A stretch of 11,869 nt of DNA from Chitinophagaceae bacterium (GTDB lineage Bacteria; Bacteroidota; Bacteroidia; Chitinophagales; Chitinophagaceae), in NCBI GenBank assembly GCA_018061385.1, contig JAGOUF010000018.1, positions 1 through 11,869 of the forward strand, in the 5' to 3' direction. The notes beneath the pieces are model-generated. The model was not told the origin of the DNA. It made no database searches and was given only the letters and a program-made list of their open reading frames with translations. The position numbers and the translations under genes were made by a program. Shown piece after piece: positions 1-7,725 of the stretch (positions are counted from its first letter, which is position 1; every line of letters begins with the position of its first letter).

Positions 1-810
1 ATTTTTGCAGAAAGTTTTAGAATTTTAGAAGAAGAAACTTTTTATTCAATATTGCCAACAGCAACACAATACAGTAGAAATGCCATTTTTAGTGGATTAT
101 TACCCATTGATATTGAAAAACAATTTCCAAATGAATGGAAAAATGATGATGAAGAAGGTGGCAAAAATTTATTTGAAGAACAATTTTTTAGGGCTCAATT
201 AAAACGCCATAGAAAAGATGATTTAAGGTGTAGCTACACAAAAGTTGTGCATCATAACGATGGGCAACATTTGTTGAACAACATTCACAATTTATTAAAA
301 AACGATTTGAATGTGATTGTGTACAATTTTGTAGATATGCTTAGCCATGCAAGAACAGAAATGGAAGTTTTGAAAGAGTTGGCAGGCGATGAAAGTAGTT
401 ATAGAAGTGTAACCAAAAGCTGGTTCGAACACAGTGCTTTACACCAAGCATTGAAAAAAATTGCCGATAAAAAAATTAATTTAATTGTGGCCACCGATCA
501 TGGAACTGTACGTGTAAAAACGCCTTGCAGAGTAATTGGCGACAAACAAACTACTACCAATTTAAGATACAAGCATGGGCGTAATTTAAACTTTGAACCC
601 AAAGAAGTATTGGCTTTTAAAAATCCTAAAGAAGCTGGTTTGCCAGTGCCCAATGTAAATTCTACATTCATTTTTGCTAAGGAAGATGGCTTTTTGTGTT
701 ATCCTAACAACTACAATCATTATGTAAATTATTATAAAAATACTTTTCAGCATGGCGGTATTAGTTTAGAAGAAATGATTGTGCCTATTATAAAAATGGT
801 CAGTAAATAG
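1..810 (+). CDS. porX: PorX-like response regulator with PglZ effector domain (C-terminal part, 5' end outside window)
   Basis: The frame is open from base 1, giving 269 residues that begin IFAESFRILEEETFYSILPT. The TTG at 52 is internal and not a start. The fragment is the PglZ (alkaline-phosphatase superfamily) part of a PorX-type protein; whole proteins of this family are about 510-530 residues with an N-terminal receiver domain, which must lie upstream of the window. Visible metal-site and catalytic motifs are TATQYSRN (threonine 22 of the fragment at the usual nucleophile position), VDMLSH (D112, H116), ATDHGT (D166, H167), YKHGRN (H192) and the terminal HGGISLEE (H251), so the active site looks intact. 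In studied Bacteroidota, PorX with the kinase PorY controls type IX secretion, and structural work on PorX describes zinc-dependent phosphodiesterase activity on oligonucleotides. No hairpin terminator is seen after the stop. Identification is by motif and sequence recognition and is strong; the regulatory target here is inferred. Confidence 0.9.
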   Translation: MFAESFRILEEETFYSILPTATQYSRNAIFSGLLPIDIEKQFPNEWKNDDEEGGKNLFEEQFFRAQLKRHRKDDLRCSYTKVVHHNDGQHLLNNIHNLLKNDLNVIVYNFVDMLSHARTEMEVLKELAGDESSYRSVTKSWFEHSALHQALKKIADKKINLIVATDHGTVRVKTPCRVIGDKQTTTNLRYKHGRNLNFEPKEVLAFKNPKEAGLPVPNVNSTFIFAKEDGFLCYPNNYNHYVNYYKNTFQHGGISLEEMIVPIIKMVSK

Positions 811-826
811 TTGCTTTAAATTTACT

Positions 827-860
827 TTTTCCCGATTGTGTAAATAGCTTTTCCCGATTG
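827..860. repeat. 12-bp direct repeat, possible operator upstream of the TonB receptor
   Basis: TTTTCCCGATTG occurs at 827-838 and again at 849-860, a 22-bp period (about two helical turns). Its CCCG core stands out from the AT-rich surroundings. It lies between the PorX stop and the receptor start (52-94 bp before 912/921). A spacing that places both copies on one DNA face fits a dimeric or tandem regulator site. That is inference; no known operator consensus was matched, and it does not resemble a Fur box. Confidence 0.4.
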
Positions 861-920
861 CTACGCATTCTTTTTTTTCTGCAATGTTCATTTGCACACG
901 AAAAAAATGAAATGAGTAAT

Positions 921-3350
921 ATGAACAGAAAAGGAATTTTTTTATGGGTAATAATTACAGGCTTATTCATAGCAAATTGTACAGTTTCTTTAGCACAAAA
1001 CAATAGTTGTGCTATAAAAGGTAAGGTTTTTACAAAAGATCATACACCCGTAGAAGGTGTAGTTGTATTTATTAAAGAACATAAACTTACAGCTACAACC
1101 AATGAAAGTGGTGCATTTGAATTTTGCAAAATTGAAGAAGGAACTTATGTGTTGGCTACATCATATATTGACCTTCAATCTCAAAGCAAAAAAATACTTG
1201 TACAAAAAGGAGAAACAATTGTTGTAGAGTTTATTTTAGAAGAAACCAACCACCAATTACAAGAAATTATTGTTACTGCACAACGTGGTTTAAATGATAA
1301 GTTGGCAACAATTGGGAAGTTGCCTATTACACCCAAAGATTTACCACAAGCCATACAAGTAATTGATAAAGCTGTTTTAGAACGTCAGCAAGTATTGCAC
1401 ATGAGCGATGTGTTGCAAAACGCAAATGGAGTTTATGTAATGGGCAATACTGGTGGTTACCAAGAAGAAATTTCTGCTAGAGGATATGCTTTTACAAGTA
1501 GCAATACATTTAAAAATGGAGCAAGATTTAACAATGGCATTTTAACCGAATTGAGCAGTGTTGAAAAAGTAGAATTTTTAAAAGGCGGTTCGGCCATTTT
1601 ATTTGGCAATGTTGCAGCAGGCGGTATATTAAATATTGTAACTAAAAAACCAAAGTTTGAAAAAGGAGGTGAAATTTCTTTTCGTGCAGGTAGTTTTGGT
1701 TTTTTAAAACCATCAATTGATGTGTATGGAGCCTTGGGCAACAGTACAAAAGCTGCTTATAGATTAACTACTTCTTACGAAAAAGCAAATAGTTTTAGAG
1801 ATGATGTTAGCAGTAACAGATTTTATATAAATCCATCGTTTCTTTTTAAACTTGGGAATAAAACTGATTTAATTGTTGAAGGTGATTATTTAAACGACAA
1901 TCGTACTCCAGATTTTGGTTCAGGTGCAATTAACTATACTGTTGCAAATATTCCACGAAGCAGATTTTTGGGTGTAAGTTGGGGTTACAATAAAGTAGAA
2001 CAATCTACTGTCAATGCAACATTAACCCACAGTATCAATAAACAATGGCAATTGCGTAGCGTTGTAGCGTATCAAAATTACAATCAAGAGTTGTTTGCTG
2101 CAGCACGCCCCAATGCAAGTAGTAATTTTATTAAAGCAGATGGTAGCTGGATCAGAGGGTTACAAAAATCGGCAACTTCAGAAAATTATTATTTAGCTCA
2201 AATTGATGTTACAGGAAGGTTTGTAACTGGAAAAATTAATCACACTTTTTTAATTGGAGCAGATGCCGATAAATACAACAGTATTGGCAATACCTATAAT
2301 GTTACAGCTTATAACAACGATTTAAGCAATGCTACTATTAGAGGAAAAAATATTTACGATACAATTAATATTTATAATCCTGCAACGTTTACCAAACGCA
2401 ACGATATACCTTATGTTGCATTGGATAGAGTTACAACATCTCCTATTGTAAGGTTTGGGGCTTATGTACAAGATTTAATTTCCATTAATTCAACCTTAAA
2501 AGTGTTGGTAGGTGTACGTTACAGCTCTCAGCAAAATTTGCAAGCAACTGTAGATACAGTTGCAAAAAATAAACAAGGGTTTGTTGATGCTTATACTACT
2601 TCAGCATTTAGTCCAAGATTGGGCGTAGTTTATCAGCCAATAAAATCAATATCGTTGTTTGCTAGTTATACCAACACATTTACACCAAATACAGGAACCG
2701 ATGTAAATAATGTTCCATTAAAACCTTCAATTATTAATCAATATGAAGTTGGTGCAAAAACAGATTTTATTAAGGGACTTATAAGTGCCAATCTAACTTT
2801 TTATCAAATTGTAAATAGCAATTTTGCACAAGCTGTTTTGCCTGCACCTGCAAGTAATCCATCTGCTAAAGAGTTGGCTGGGGAGGTTACTAGCAAAGGA
2901 ATTGAGTTAGATGTAATGACCAAATCTATCAATGGAATTTCGGTAATAGCTGGTTACAGTTACAACGATACTAGATATACGTCAAGTAATATTTATAGTA
3001 AGAATGACAGATTAAAATACAATCCTGCACATACCGCAAATGCAAGTATTTACTATGTGTTTAATTCTAAAAATATGCTTAGGGGTTTTAATGTAGGTGC
3101 TGGTTTGTTTTATGTTGGCAATAGAGTTGCAGGAAGAAACAATACAGCTGCAAGTCCTACTTATCAGTTAATGGTATTGCCAGATTATACCACTATAGAT
3201 TTATCTGCTGGATATTCTATAAAAAGCTTTTCTGTACGTTGTAAAGTAAGCAATGTACTCAATGTGTTAAGTTATAATGTGCATGATGACAATAGTGTAA
3301 ATCCAATTGCACCAACACAATTTGCAACAACAGTTGCATTCAAATTTTAA
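921..3350 (+). CDS. TonB-dependent siderophore receptor (outer membrane)
   Basis: Predicted 809-residue outer-membrane receptor for ferric siderophores. In order: signal peptide (MNRKGIFLWV, then a hydrophobic run to SLAQ, about 1-26); carboxypeptidase-regulatory-like domain (about 30-108, starting CAIKGKVFTKDHTPVEG); a TonB-box-like stretch LQEIIVTAQ (about 113-121); plug domain (about 130-246) with DLPQAIQVID, ISARGY, VEKVEFLKGGSAILFG and GGILNIVTKKP; then a 22-strand-type barrel ending in a C-terminal phenylalanine (VAFKF). The LPQAIQV plus ISARGY pattern is typical of the siderophore-receptor branch (FhuA/FecA/FoxA-like) rather than SusC. The start at 921 gives the cleanest signal peptide. 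ATG 912 adds three residues and is equally possible; the frame opens further to TTG 858, but that would put a long leader before the signal peptide and overlap the direct repeat. A PepSY-TM gene 84 bp downstream supports an iron role. The exact ligand cannot be told. Confidence 0.9.
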   Translation: MNRKGIFLWVIITGLFIANCTVSLAQNNSCAIKGKVFTKDHTPVEGVVVFIKEHKLTATTNESGAFEFCKIEEGTYVLATSYIDLQSQSKKILVQKGETIVVEFILEETNHQLQEIIVTAQRGLNDKLATIGKLPITPKDLPQAIQVIDKAVLERQQVLHMSDVLQNANGVYVMGNTGGYQEEISARGYAFTSSNTFKNGARFNNGILTELSSVEKVEFLKGGSAILFGNVAAGGILNIVTKKPKFEKGGEISFRAGSFGFLKPSIDVYGALGNSTKAAYRLTTSYEKANSFRDDVSSNRFYINPSFLFKLGNKTDLIVEGDYLNDNRTPDFGSGAINYTVANIPRSRFLGVSWGYNKVEQSTVNATLTHSINKQWQLRSVVAYQNYNQELFAAARPNASSNFIKADGSWIRGLQKSATSENYYLAQIDVTGRFVTGKINHTFLIGADADKYNSIGNTYNVTAYNNDLSNATIRGKNIYDTINIYNPATFTKRNDIPYVALDRVTTSPIVRFGAYVQDLISINSTLKVLVGVRYSSQQNLQATVDTVAKNKQGFVDAYTTSAFSPRLGVVYQPIKSISLFASYTNTFTPNTGTDVNNVPLKPSIINQYEVGAKTDFIKGLISANLTFYQIVNSNFAQAVLPAPASNPSAKELAGEVTSKGIELDVMTKSINGISVIAGYSYNDTRYTSSNIYSKNDRLKYNPAHTANASIYYVFNSKNMLRGFNVGAGLFYVGNRVAGRNNTAASPTYQLMVLPDYTTIDLSAGYSIKSFSVRCKVSNVLNVLSYNVHDDNSVNPIAPTQFATTVAFKF

Positions 3351-3381
3351 GGATACAAAACTTTTATTGATCTAATTTAAA

Positions 3382-3415
3382 GCAATAGCAAAGCAGTTAT
3401 ATGCTTTGCTATTGC
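3382..3415 (+). terminator. Perfect 14-bp hairpin between receptor and PepSY-TM gene (terminator or attenuator/processing site)
   Basis: GCAATAGCAAAGCA (3382-3395) and TGCTTTGCTATTGC (3402-3415) are exact reverse complements around a 6-nt loop (GTTATA). It begins 31 bp after the receptor stop. No U-tract follows (ATAATTAAAAATATAC), so it is not a canonical intrinsic terminator. It may stabilise the 3' end of receptor mRNA or partly reduce readthrough into the next gene, whose start is 19 bp beyond. Confidence 0.55.
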
Positions 3416-3434
3416 ATAATTAAAAATATACTTT

Positions 3435-4610
3435 GTGAAAGCTTTTTTTCGTAACATTCATTTATACTTAAGCTTGGCTGCTGGCTTAGTGATTGTGGTT
3501 GCTTGCTTTACTGGTGCAGTATTGGTTTTTGAAGATGAGTTACAACATGCTTTTAATAAAGAAAGATATTTTGTACAACCCCAACCCCAACAATTACCAA
3601 TTGAAGTATTGGTAAAAAATTTAAAACAAACAGTTCCGTCAGCTAAGATAAATAGTGTAAAAATTTATACTAATACTTCAAGAACTGTTGAGATAAGTTA
3701 CTCAGAAAAGATACCGAATGGTAATCAAAAAAACAATTCAGCAATTGTAGGTAAAAGAAAAAAAGAGAACAGCAATAACACAACTAAAAAAGCACAGCAA
3801 GATGGCACAAAAATTACAGCCTTTGTAAATCCATATACTGGAAATATTGTTGAATTATACAATTACAAAAATTCTTTCTTTTTTACAATGATGAGTTTAC
3901 ATAGATGGTTGTTGAGTGGTGATGTTGGTAAGCTTATTGTAGGTATTAGTACCTTGTTGTTTTTGTTTATCTTAATTACAGGATTAATTTTATGGTGGCC
4001 TAAAACAAAAGCTATTTTTAAACAACGACTGAATATAAAATTTGCAGCAGGATGGAAAAGAATTAACCACGATTTGCATATTGTTCTTGGGTTTTACACA
4101 GCTATATTTTTATTCATTTTTGCATTTACAGCTTTGGCTTGGAGTTTTCAGTGGTTTAATGATGGTATTTATACTGTAACCAATTCAACTAAAGAACAGC
4201 CTAAGCCGCCAATATCTTCATATGAGACTTTAAACAATAAATTGGTAAAAGTGGATAGTGTTTATCGTTTGGCAAAAGCAACAATTCAAGAAGCTCAGTA
4301 TTATACAATTCAATTACCTAAAGATTCTGTAGGTGTTTTTACAGTTCAAGTATTAACCAAAACTGCATTGCACGAAACAGCAACCGATAGCTATTATTTT
4401 AATCAGTATTCTGGCAACTTGTTGAATAGTGTAAAGTTTGCTGATAAAAATTTAGGGCAAAGGGTTCGAGCTACCTTTAAGCCCATTCACTTAAGTTCAA
4501 TTTTTGGGCTGCCTTCAAAAATTATTGGCTTTATAGTTTGTTTATTGGGGGTTAGTTTTCCTATCACAGGAACCATTATGTGGTTGAATAGAATTAAAAA
4601 GAAAAAATGA
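3435..4610 (+). CDS. PepSY-TM domain inner-membrane protein, siderophore-reductase-like (PiuB/FoxB type)
   Basis: 391 residues, GTG start; an in-frame stop at 3417 leaves no other plausible start. Four hydrophobic segments are visible: about 13-34 (YLSLAAGLVIVVACFTGAVL), 165-188, 214-238 and 361-384, with two large loops between 35-164 and 239-360 that should be periplasmic, and a basic C-terminus (RIKKKK). Conserved-type histidines flank the helices: H9 (RNIHLYLSL), H156 (SLHRWLL), H212 and H215 (NHDLHIVLGF), H352 (KPIHLSSIFG). These are candidates for haem coordination, as in Pseudomonas FoxB, a characterised PepSY-TM haem protein that reduces ferric siderophores. The first loop has the PepSY motif VNPYTGNIVELY (131-142) and, before it, a Lys/Asn-rich low-complexity insert (about 96-124). 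Placement directly after a siderophore receptor supports periplasmic iron release by reduction. The family is clear; the reductase activity is inferred. Confidence 0.87.
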   Translation: MKAFFRNIHLYLSLAAGLVIVVACFTGAVLVFEDELQHAFNKERYFVQPQPQQLPIEVLVKNLKQTVPSAKINSVKIYTNTSRTVEISYSEKIPNGNQKNNSAIVGKRKKENSNNTTKKAQQDGTKITAFVNPYTGNIVELYNYKNSFFFTMMSLHRWLLSGDVGKLIVGISTLLFLFILITGLILWWPKTKAIFKQRLNIKFAAGWKRINHDLHIVLGFYTAIFLFIFAFTALAWSFQWFNDGIYTVTNSTKEQPKPPISSYETLNNKLVKVDSVYRLAKATIQEAQYYTIQLPKDSVGVFTVQVLTKTALHETATDSYYFNQYSGNLLNSVKFADKNLGQRVRATFKPIHLSSIFGLPSKIIGFIVCLLGVSFPITGTIMWLNRIKKKK

Positions 4611-4649
4611 GCATAGTTATTATTCTTAGCTTTATGCAATATATTTTAC

Positions 4650-5048
4650 ATGAATCATCCAATTGTACTTTTTGATGGAGTTTGCAACTATTGCAATGCA
4701 ATGGTAAATTTTGCTATAAAATGGAACAAAAAACGAAATTTAAGATTTGCTCCTTTGCAAAGTGAAGTTGGAATAGCACTTTTGAAGAAATATGGTATAC
4801 CCGAAAATGTCGATTCTGTAATTTTTATTGAAGATGAAAAAGGGTATACTTTTTCAACGGCAGCACTTAAAATTTGTAAACATTTAAGCTTCCCAGTTAA
4901 ATTCCTATTCATCTTAATACTTGTTCCAGCTTTTATTAGAGAACCTATCTATAAATGGGTTGCAAAAAATAGATACAAGTGGTTTGGCAAAAAAGAAACT
5001 TGTATGATACCCTCCAAAGAGGTAAAAGAATTATTTCTGTCAAAATAG
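4650..5048 (+). CDS. DCC-family (DUF393) thiol-disulfide oxidoreductase-like protein
   Basis: 132 residues, ATG start, 39 bp after the PepSY-TM gene on the same strand, so probably co-transcribed. The N-terminus IVLFDGVCNYC carries the family-defining D-x-x-C-x-x-C motif (D9, C12, C15), a thioredoxin-like redox centre. The LRFAPLQSE stretch (31-39) and the C-terminal block KNRYKWFGKKETC with C118 are also typical of DUF393. A hydrophobic segment (about 80-96, LSFPVKFLFILILVPAF) suggests membrane association, but there is no signal peptide. Length is normal for the family. The biochemical role of DCC proteins is largely unproven; beside an iron-reduction gene, a redox-support role is a guess only. 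Confidence 0.88.
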   Translation: MNHPIVLFDGVCNYCNAMVNFAIKWNKKRNLRFAPLQSEVGIALLKKYGIPENVDSVIFIEDEKGYTFSTAALKICKHLSFPVKFLFILILVPAFIREPIYKWVAKNRYKWFGKKETCMIPSKEVKELFLSK

Positions 5049-5084
5049 CGTTCCTTAAGCAACCTAAACCAATAAAATTAAGTC

Positions 5085-5092
5085 TATCTTTA
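5085..5092 (+). promoter_or_regulatory. Candidate Bacteroidota -7 element for the repeat-protein gene
   Basis: TATCTTTA matches TAnnTTTG at all but the last base and lies about 80 bp upstream of the 5173 start, inside the 124-bp gap after the DCC gene. No clear -33 TTTG is seen at the proper distance. The rest of this gap (5049-5172) shows no hairpin, small gene or other site. Confidence 0.25.
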
Positions 5093-5172
5093 ACATCCAA
5101 TCCAGCATCTACGAAACGACTATCCAATCATTTCAATGAAAAACGCAATTAACCGTATTAAAAAAAGCGTTT

Positions 5173-7581
5173 ATGAAAACAGTTTCACAACTAAGAACAG
5201 CATTATCTGCTGTATTTATTTTAATTTTTTCTTCAGTATTTGCACAGTCACCTCTTTCTGGCGGAGTAGTTTTTACTTCTAGCCAGTGTGTTCCATTGGG
5301 GCAAGCTGCACCAACTATTCAAAACCAAACTAGCCCAAATGGCGGTGCTGATCCTTACGTTTATCAGTGGGAGGCAAAAATTGCATACTCTAGTTGGACA
5401 AATGTTGTAAATGTTGGTAATGGTCTAACCCTTGAGCCAGGGGTTTTATTAAATACTCCAACAACTTATAGAAGAAAAGTTACCGATGCTAATGGAGATG
5501 TTAGCTATTCTAATGAAATTATTTTTTACACTTCTAATTATTTCAATTCAGGAGATGTTTATTATATTGGACCATTACCAATTGAAGTTAATCAAGCAAC
5601 TACAATTATTGGAAGCAATCCTGCATATAATGGTACTGGTAATTATACTTATGGCTGGGAAACAAGTACAAGTGTAACTGGTCCTTGGACAACAATTGTT
5701 GGCGAAACAGCCTTAATGTATCAACCACCTACATCTGCAGTTGCTGGAACTTTTTTTTATAGAAAAAAAGCAACAGACTTAGGTTGCGGTACAATTGCTT
5801 ATTCTAAAATATTGACATTGACTTTTGTTGACAATTTAGCTTTGCAAGCTGGTGCTTATAATTATCGATTACCATGTGTTTTCCCTGGTGGAACTCCAAG
5901 TAGATTTCAAGGTTCCTCTGCACGTGGTGGAGCTGGTGGTTATGTATATGAGTGGCAATCGAAATTGGCAACAAGTAGCATTTGGCAACCATTTGCTAAC
6001 TCGAATAGTGAAAATTTTCAACCAACTCCAATTACTGGGAATACACAGTATAGAAGAAAAGTAACTGATGCATTAGGAACAATTGCTTATGGAGTAGAAA
6101 TTATAATTTATTATGCTGATAATACTGCTACACCTGGTTCAATTTCTAAAAATAGTACACAAATAGCTTCAAATGCACCATTGGCTGCAGCTGTAAATGT
6201 AATGTCTGCTTCAAATTTTGTTAGTGGTTATTATCATTGGCAACAAAGTACAGATGGTGGATCTAATTGGAGTGATGTAACATCTAACAATGGGTATAAT
6301 TCTTACTATCCAGCAACTGCACCTACGTCAACTGTTTGTTATAGAAGATCAATTAGAGAAAACTGCGAAAGTTCATTGAGAGATACTTGGACTAATACAA
6401 TTTGTATAGATCCTGCATTGCCTTTAACAGACGGAACTGTAAGCTTTTCTGGCGGTCCTTGTGTTACAATTGGTAGTCCAGCTGTTACAATTAATGGTAC
6501 AGCTGCAACAGGTGGTTCAACACCATATACTTATGCTTGGCAAACTTTTGATGGTACAAATTGGGTGAATATTTCTGGTGCAAATGGTGTAAGTTATACC
6601 GCTGGTATTTTATCTCAAACTACTAAATTTAGAAGAGTATTAACCGATGGTAACTTAACAGAATTAATTAGTGATGAAATTACTATTGGCATACAATCAA
6701 GCACATCTTTAAAAGGTGGTTTAATTGATGGTCCAATTGTTACTTGTACAAATACTGCTCCTGGTATTATCAATAATATTATTGATGCTTGCGGCGGCGG
6801 TGGTGCTTTAACATATACTTGGGAAGCCAACACAGGATCTGGCTGGTCTGCAATTTCTGGGGCTATACAACCTACACACAATGCAACTTCAATTGCTGCT
6901 ACTACTAAGTATAGAAGAAAAGTAGGTGATGCTTGTGGAAATGCTGTAGTTAGTAACGAAGTTGAAGTATTTGTTTATCCTGCAATTGAAGCTGGATCTA
7001 TAACGCCTGCTACTCAATCAGTATGTACAAATCAAACACCTACCTATTTAGGCTTGGCTCAAAATTGTCATTATACAAATGGTAATGTAACATATCAATG
7101 GCAACGTTCAACTTCTGGATCTGGTCCTTGGACCAATATCAATGGAGCAACTCAACCAGTTTATATGCCTACAGCATCTAATACAAGTTCATATTACAGA
7201 TTGGTTGTAAAATCATCAGTATGTAATGCAGAAGCTATTACCAATGTATCTGAAGTAATTGTTGCTGCATGTTCTGGTAAAAACCAAGGAATTGCAACAG
7301 ATGGTTTGTTGTCATCTAACTTAAGCACTAAGGGTAGTTTGAAAATGTATCCAAACCCGGTTGCAAAAGGTCAAACAATTTTTGTAACACTTAATGGAGA
7401 TGCAAGCAATGCAAAAGCAATTCTTAGAGGAATAGATGGTAGAGCTTATGCTTGTACTGTAGAAGGTGCAACTAAAGGAGCAATGCAAATTAAAGTTCCT
7501 GCAAATATTGCTCGTGGTACTTATGTGGTTCAAATTAATACTAGCAATAAACAATGGATTGAGAGAGTAGTTGTTTATTAA
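5173..7581 (+). CDS. Secreted seven-repeat Ig-like protein with T9SS type A sorting domain
   Basis: 802 residues. A signal peptide (MKTVSQLRTALSAVFILIFS, cleavage near SVFAQ, about 25) is followed by seven diverged units of 93-100 residues. Each has a core tryptophan in a Y-x-W-[EQ] context (W66, W162, W261, W356, W456, W550, W643), then usually a Y-R-R/K-K-[VA]-x-D strand (TTYRRKVTDANGD, TQYRRKVTDALG, TKYRRKVGDACG). Paired cysteines appear in most units. This is the Ig-like/PKD-like repeat style of Bacteroidota surface adhesins. The last about 80 residues (723-802) form a T9SS type A C-terminal domain: LKMYPNPVAKGQTIFV, ILRGIDGR, RGTYVVQINT, then WIERVVVY. So the protein should cross the outer membrane by T9SS and be attached or released. 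No enzymatic domain is visible; an adhesive or matrix role is inferred. A strong terminator follows, so it ends its transcript. Confidence 0.88.
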   Translation: MKTVSQLRTALSAVFILIFSSVFAQSPLSGGVVFTSSQCVPLGQAAPTIQNQTSPNGGADPYVYQWEAKIAYSSWTNVVNVGNGLTLEPGVLLNTPTTYRRKVTDANGDVSYSNEIIFYTSNYFNSGDVYYIGPLPIEVNQATTIIGSNPAYNGTGNYTYGWETSTSVTGPWTTIVGETALMYQPPTSAVAGTFFYRKKATDLGCGTIAYSKILTLTFVDNLALQAGAYNYRLPCVFPGGTPSRFQGSSARGGAGGYVYEWQSKLATSSIWQPFANSNSENFQPTPITGNTQYRRKVTDALGTIAYGVEIIIYYADNTATPGSISKNSTQIASNAPLAAAVNVMSASNFVSGYYHWQQSTDGGSNWSDVTSNNGYNSYYPATAPTSTVCYRRSIRENCESSLRDTWTNTICIDPALPLTDGTVSFSGGPCVTIGSPAVTINGTAATGGSTPYTYAWQTFDGTNWVNISGANGVSYTAGILSQTTKFRRVLTDGNLTELISDEITIGIQSSTSLKGGLIDGPIVTCTNTAPGIINNIIDACGGGGALTYTWEANTGSGWSAISGAIQPTHNATSIAATTKYRRKVGDACGNAVVSNEVEVFVYPAIEAGSITPATQSVCTNQTPTYLGLAQNCHYTNGNVTYQWQRSTSGSGPWTNINGATQPVYMPTASNTSSYYRLVVKSSVCNAEAITNVSEVIVAACSGKNQGIATDGLLSSNLSTKGSLKMYPNPVAKGQTIFVTLNGDASNAKAILRGIDGRAYACTVEGATKGAMQIKVPANIARGTYVVQINTSNKQWIERVVVY

Positions 7582-7603
7582 TGCTTTTAGTTTATATTCT
7601 TAC

Positions 7604-7634
7604 AAAAGCCCTGCAATTTGCAGGGCTTTTTTTT
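7604..7634 (+). terminator. Rho-independent terminator after the repeat-protein gene
   Basis: AAAAGCCCTGCA (7604-7615) pairs perfectly with TGCAGGGCTTTT (7619-7630) around a 3-nt loop, and a run of eight T (7627-7634) overlaps and follows the stem. It begins 22 bp after the stop at 7581. This is a textbook intrinsic terminator for plus-strand transcription. Confidence 0.9.
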
Positions 7635-7642
7635 ATACATGT

Positions 7643-7651
7643 TGTGGATAA
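7643..7651 (-). other. Single perfect DnaA-box-like 9-mer
   Basis: TGTGGATAA on the plus strand reads TTATCCACA on the minus strand, the strict DnaA-box consensus. It stands alone in the intergenic gap just after the terminator, with no second box or AT-rich unwinding array noticed and no dnaA or dnaN nearby, so it is not evidence of an origin. Confidence 0.2.
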
Positions 7652-7695
7652 AACAAAACTACTAAGCCTTGTATATCAGTTATTTTTGAGCATCT

Positions 7696-7719
7696 CTTAA
7701 AACCTCTAATGGGTTTAAG
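7696..7719. repeat. Imperfect 9-bp dyad just upstream of the 90-residue gene
   Basis: CTTAAAACC (7696-7704) and GGGTTTAAG (7711-7719) are inverted copies with one mismatch (A7702 opposite G7713) around a 6-nt loop, ending 6 bp before the ATG at 7726. It may be an operator or a hairpin in the leader; there is no direct evidence for either. Confidence 0.3.
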
Positions 7720-7725
7720 TTTTGA

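Noticed and set aside
52..54. TTG at 52 as the start of the first gene
   Set aside because: The frame is open to base 1 and the upstream residues match PorX-type proteins, so this is an internal leucine.
858..911. TTG at 858 as start of the siderophore receptor
   Set aside because: It would place about 21 residues before a well-formed signal peptide and lies inside the direct repeat; ATG 912 or 921 is more sensible.
811..911. Fur box upstream of the siderophore receptor
   Set aside because: No stretch resembles the GATAATGATAATCATTATC-type palindrome; only the direct repeat stands out.
1457..1741. Open frame opposite the siderophore receptor (and similar ones at 800-1003, 4688-4912, 6615-6881, 10513-10716, 11426-11644)
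   Set aside because: All lie within or opposite clear genes, have protein composition atypical of real proteins and no recognisable motif; they are shadows of the main frames.
7582..7725. Replication origin suggested by the DnaA-like box
   Set aside because: Only one box, and no replication genes in the window.
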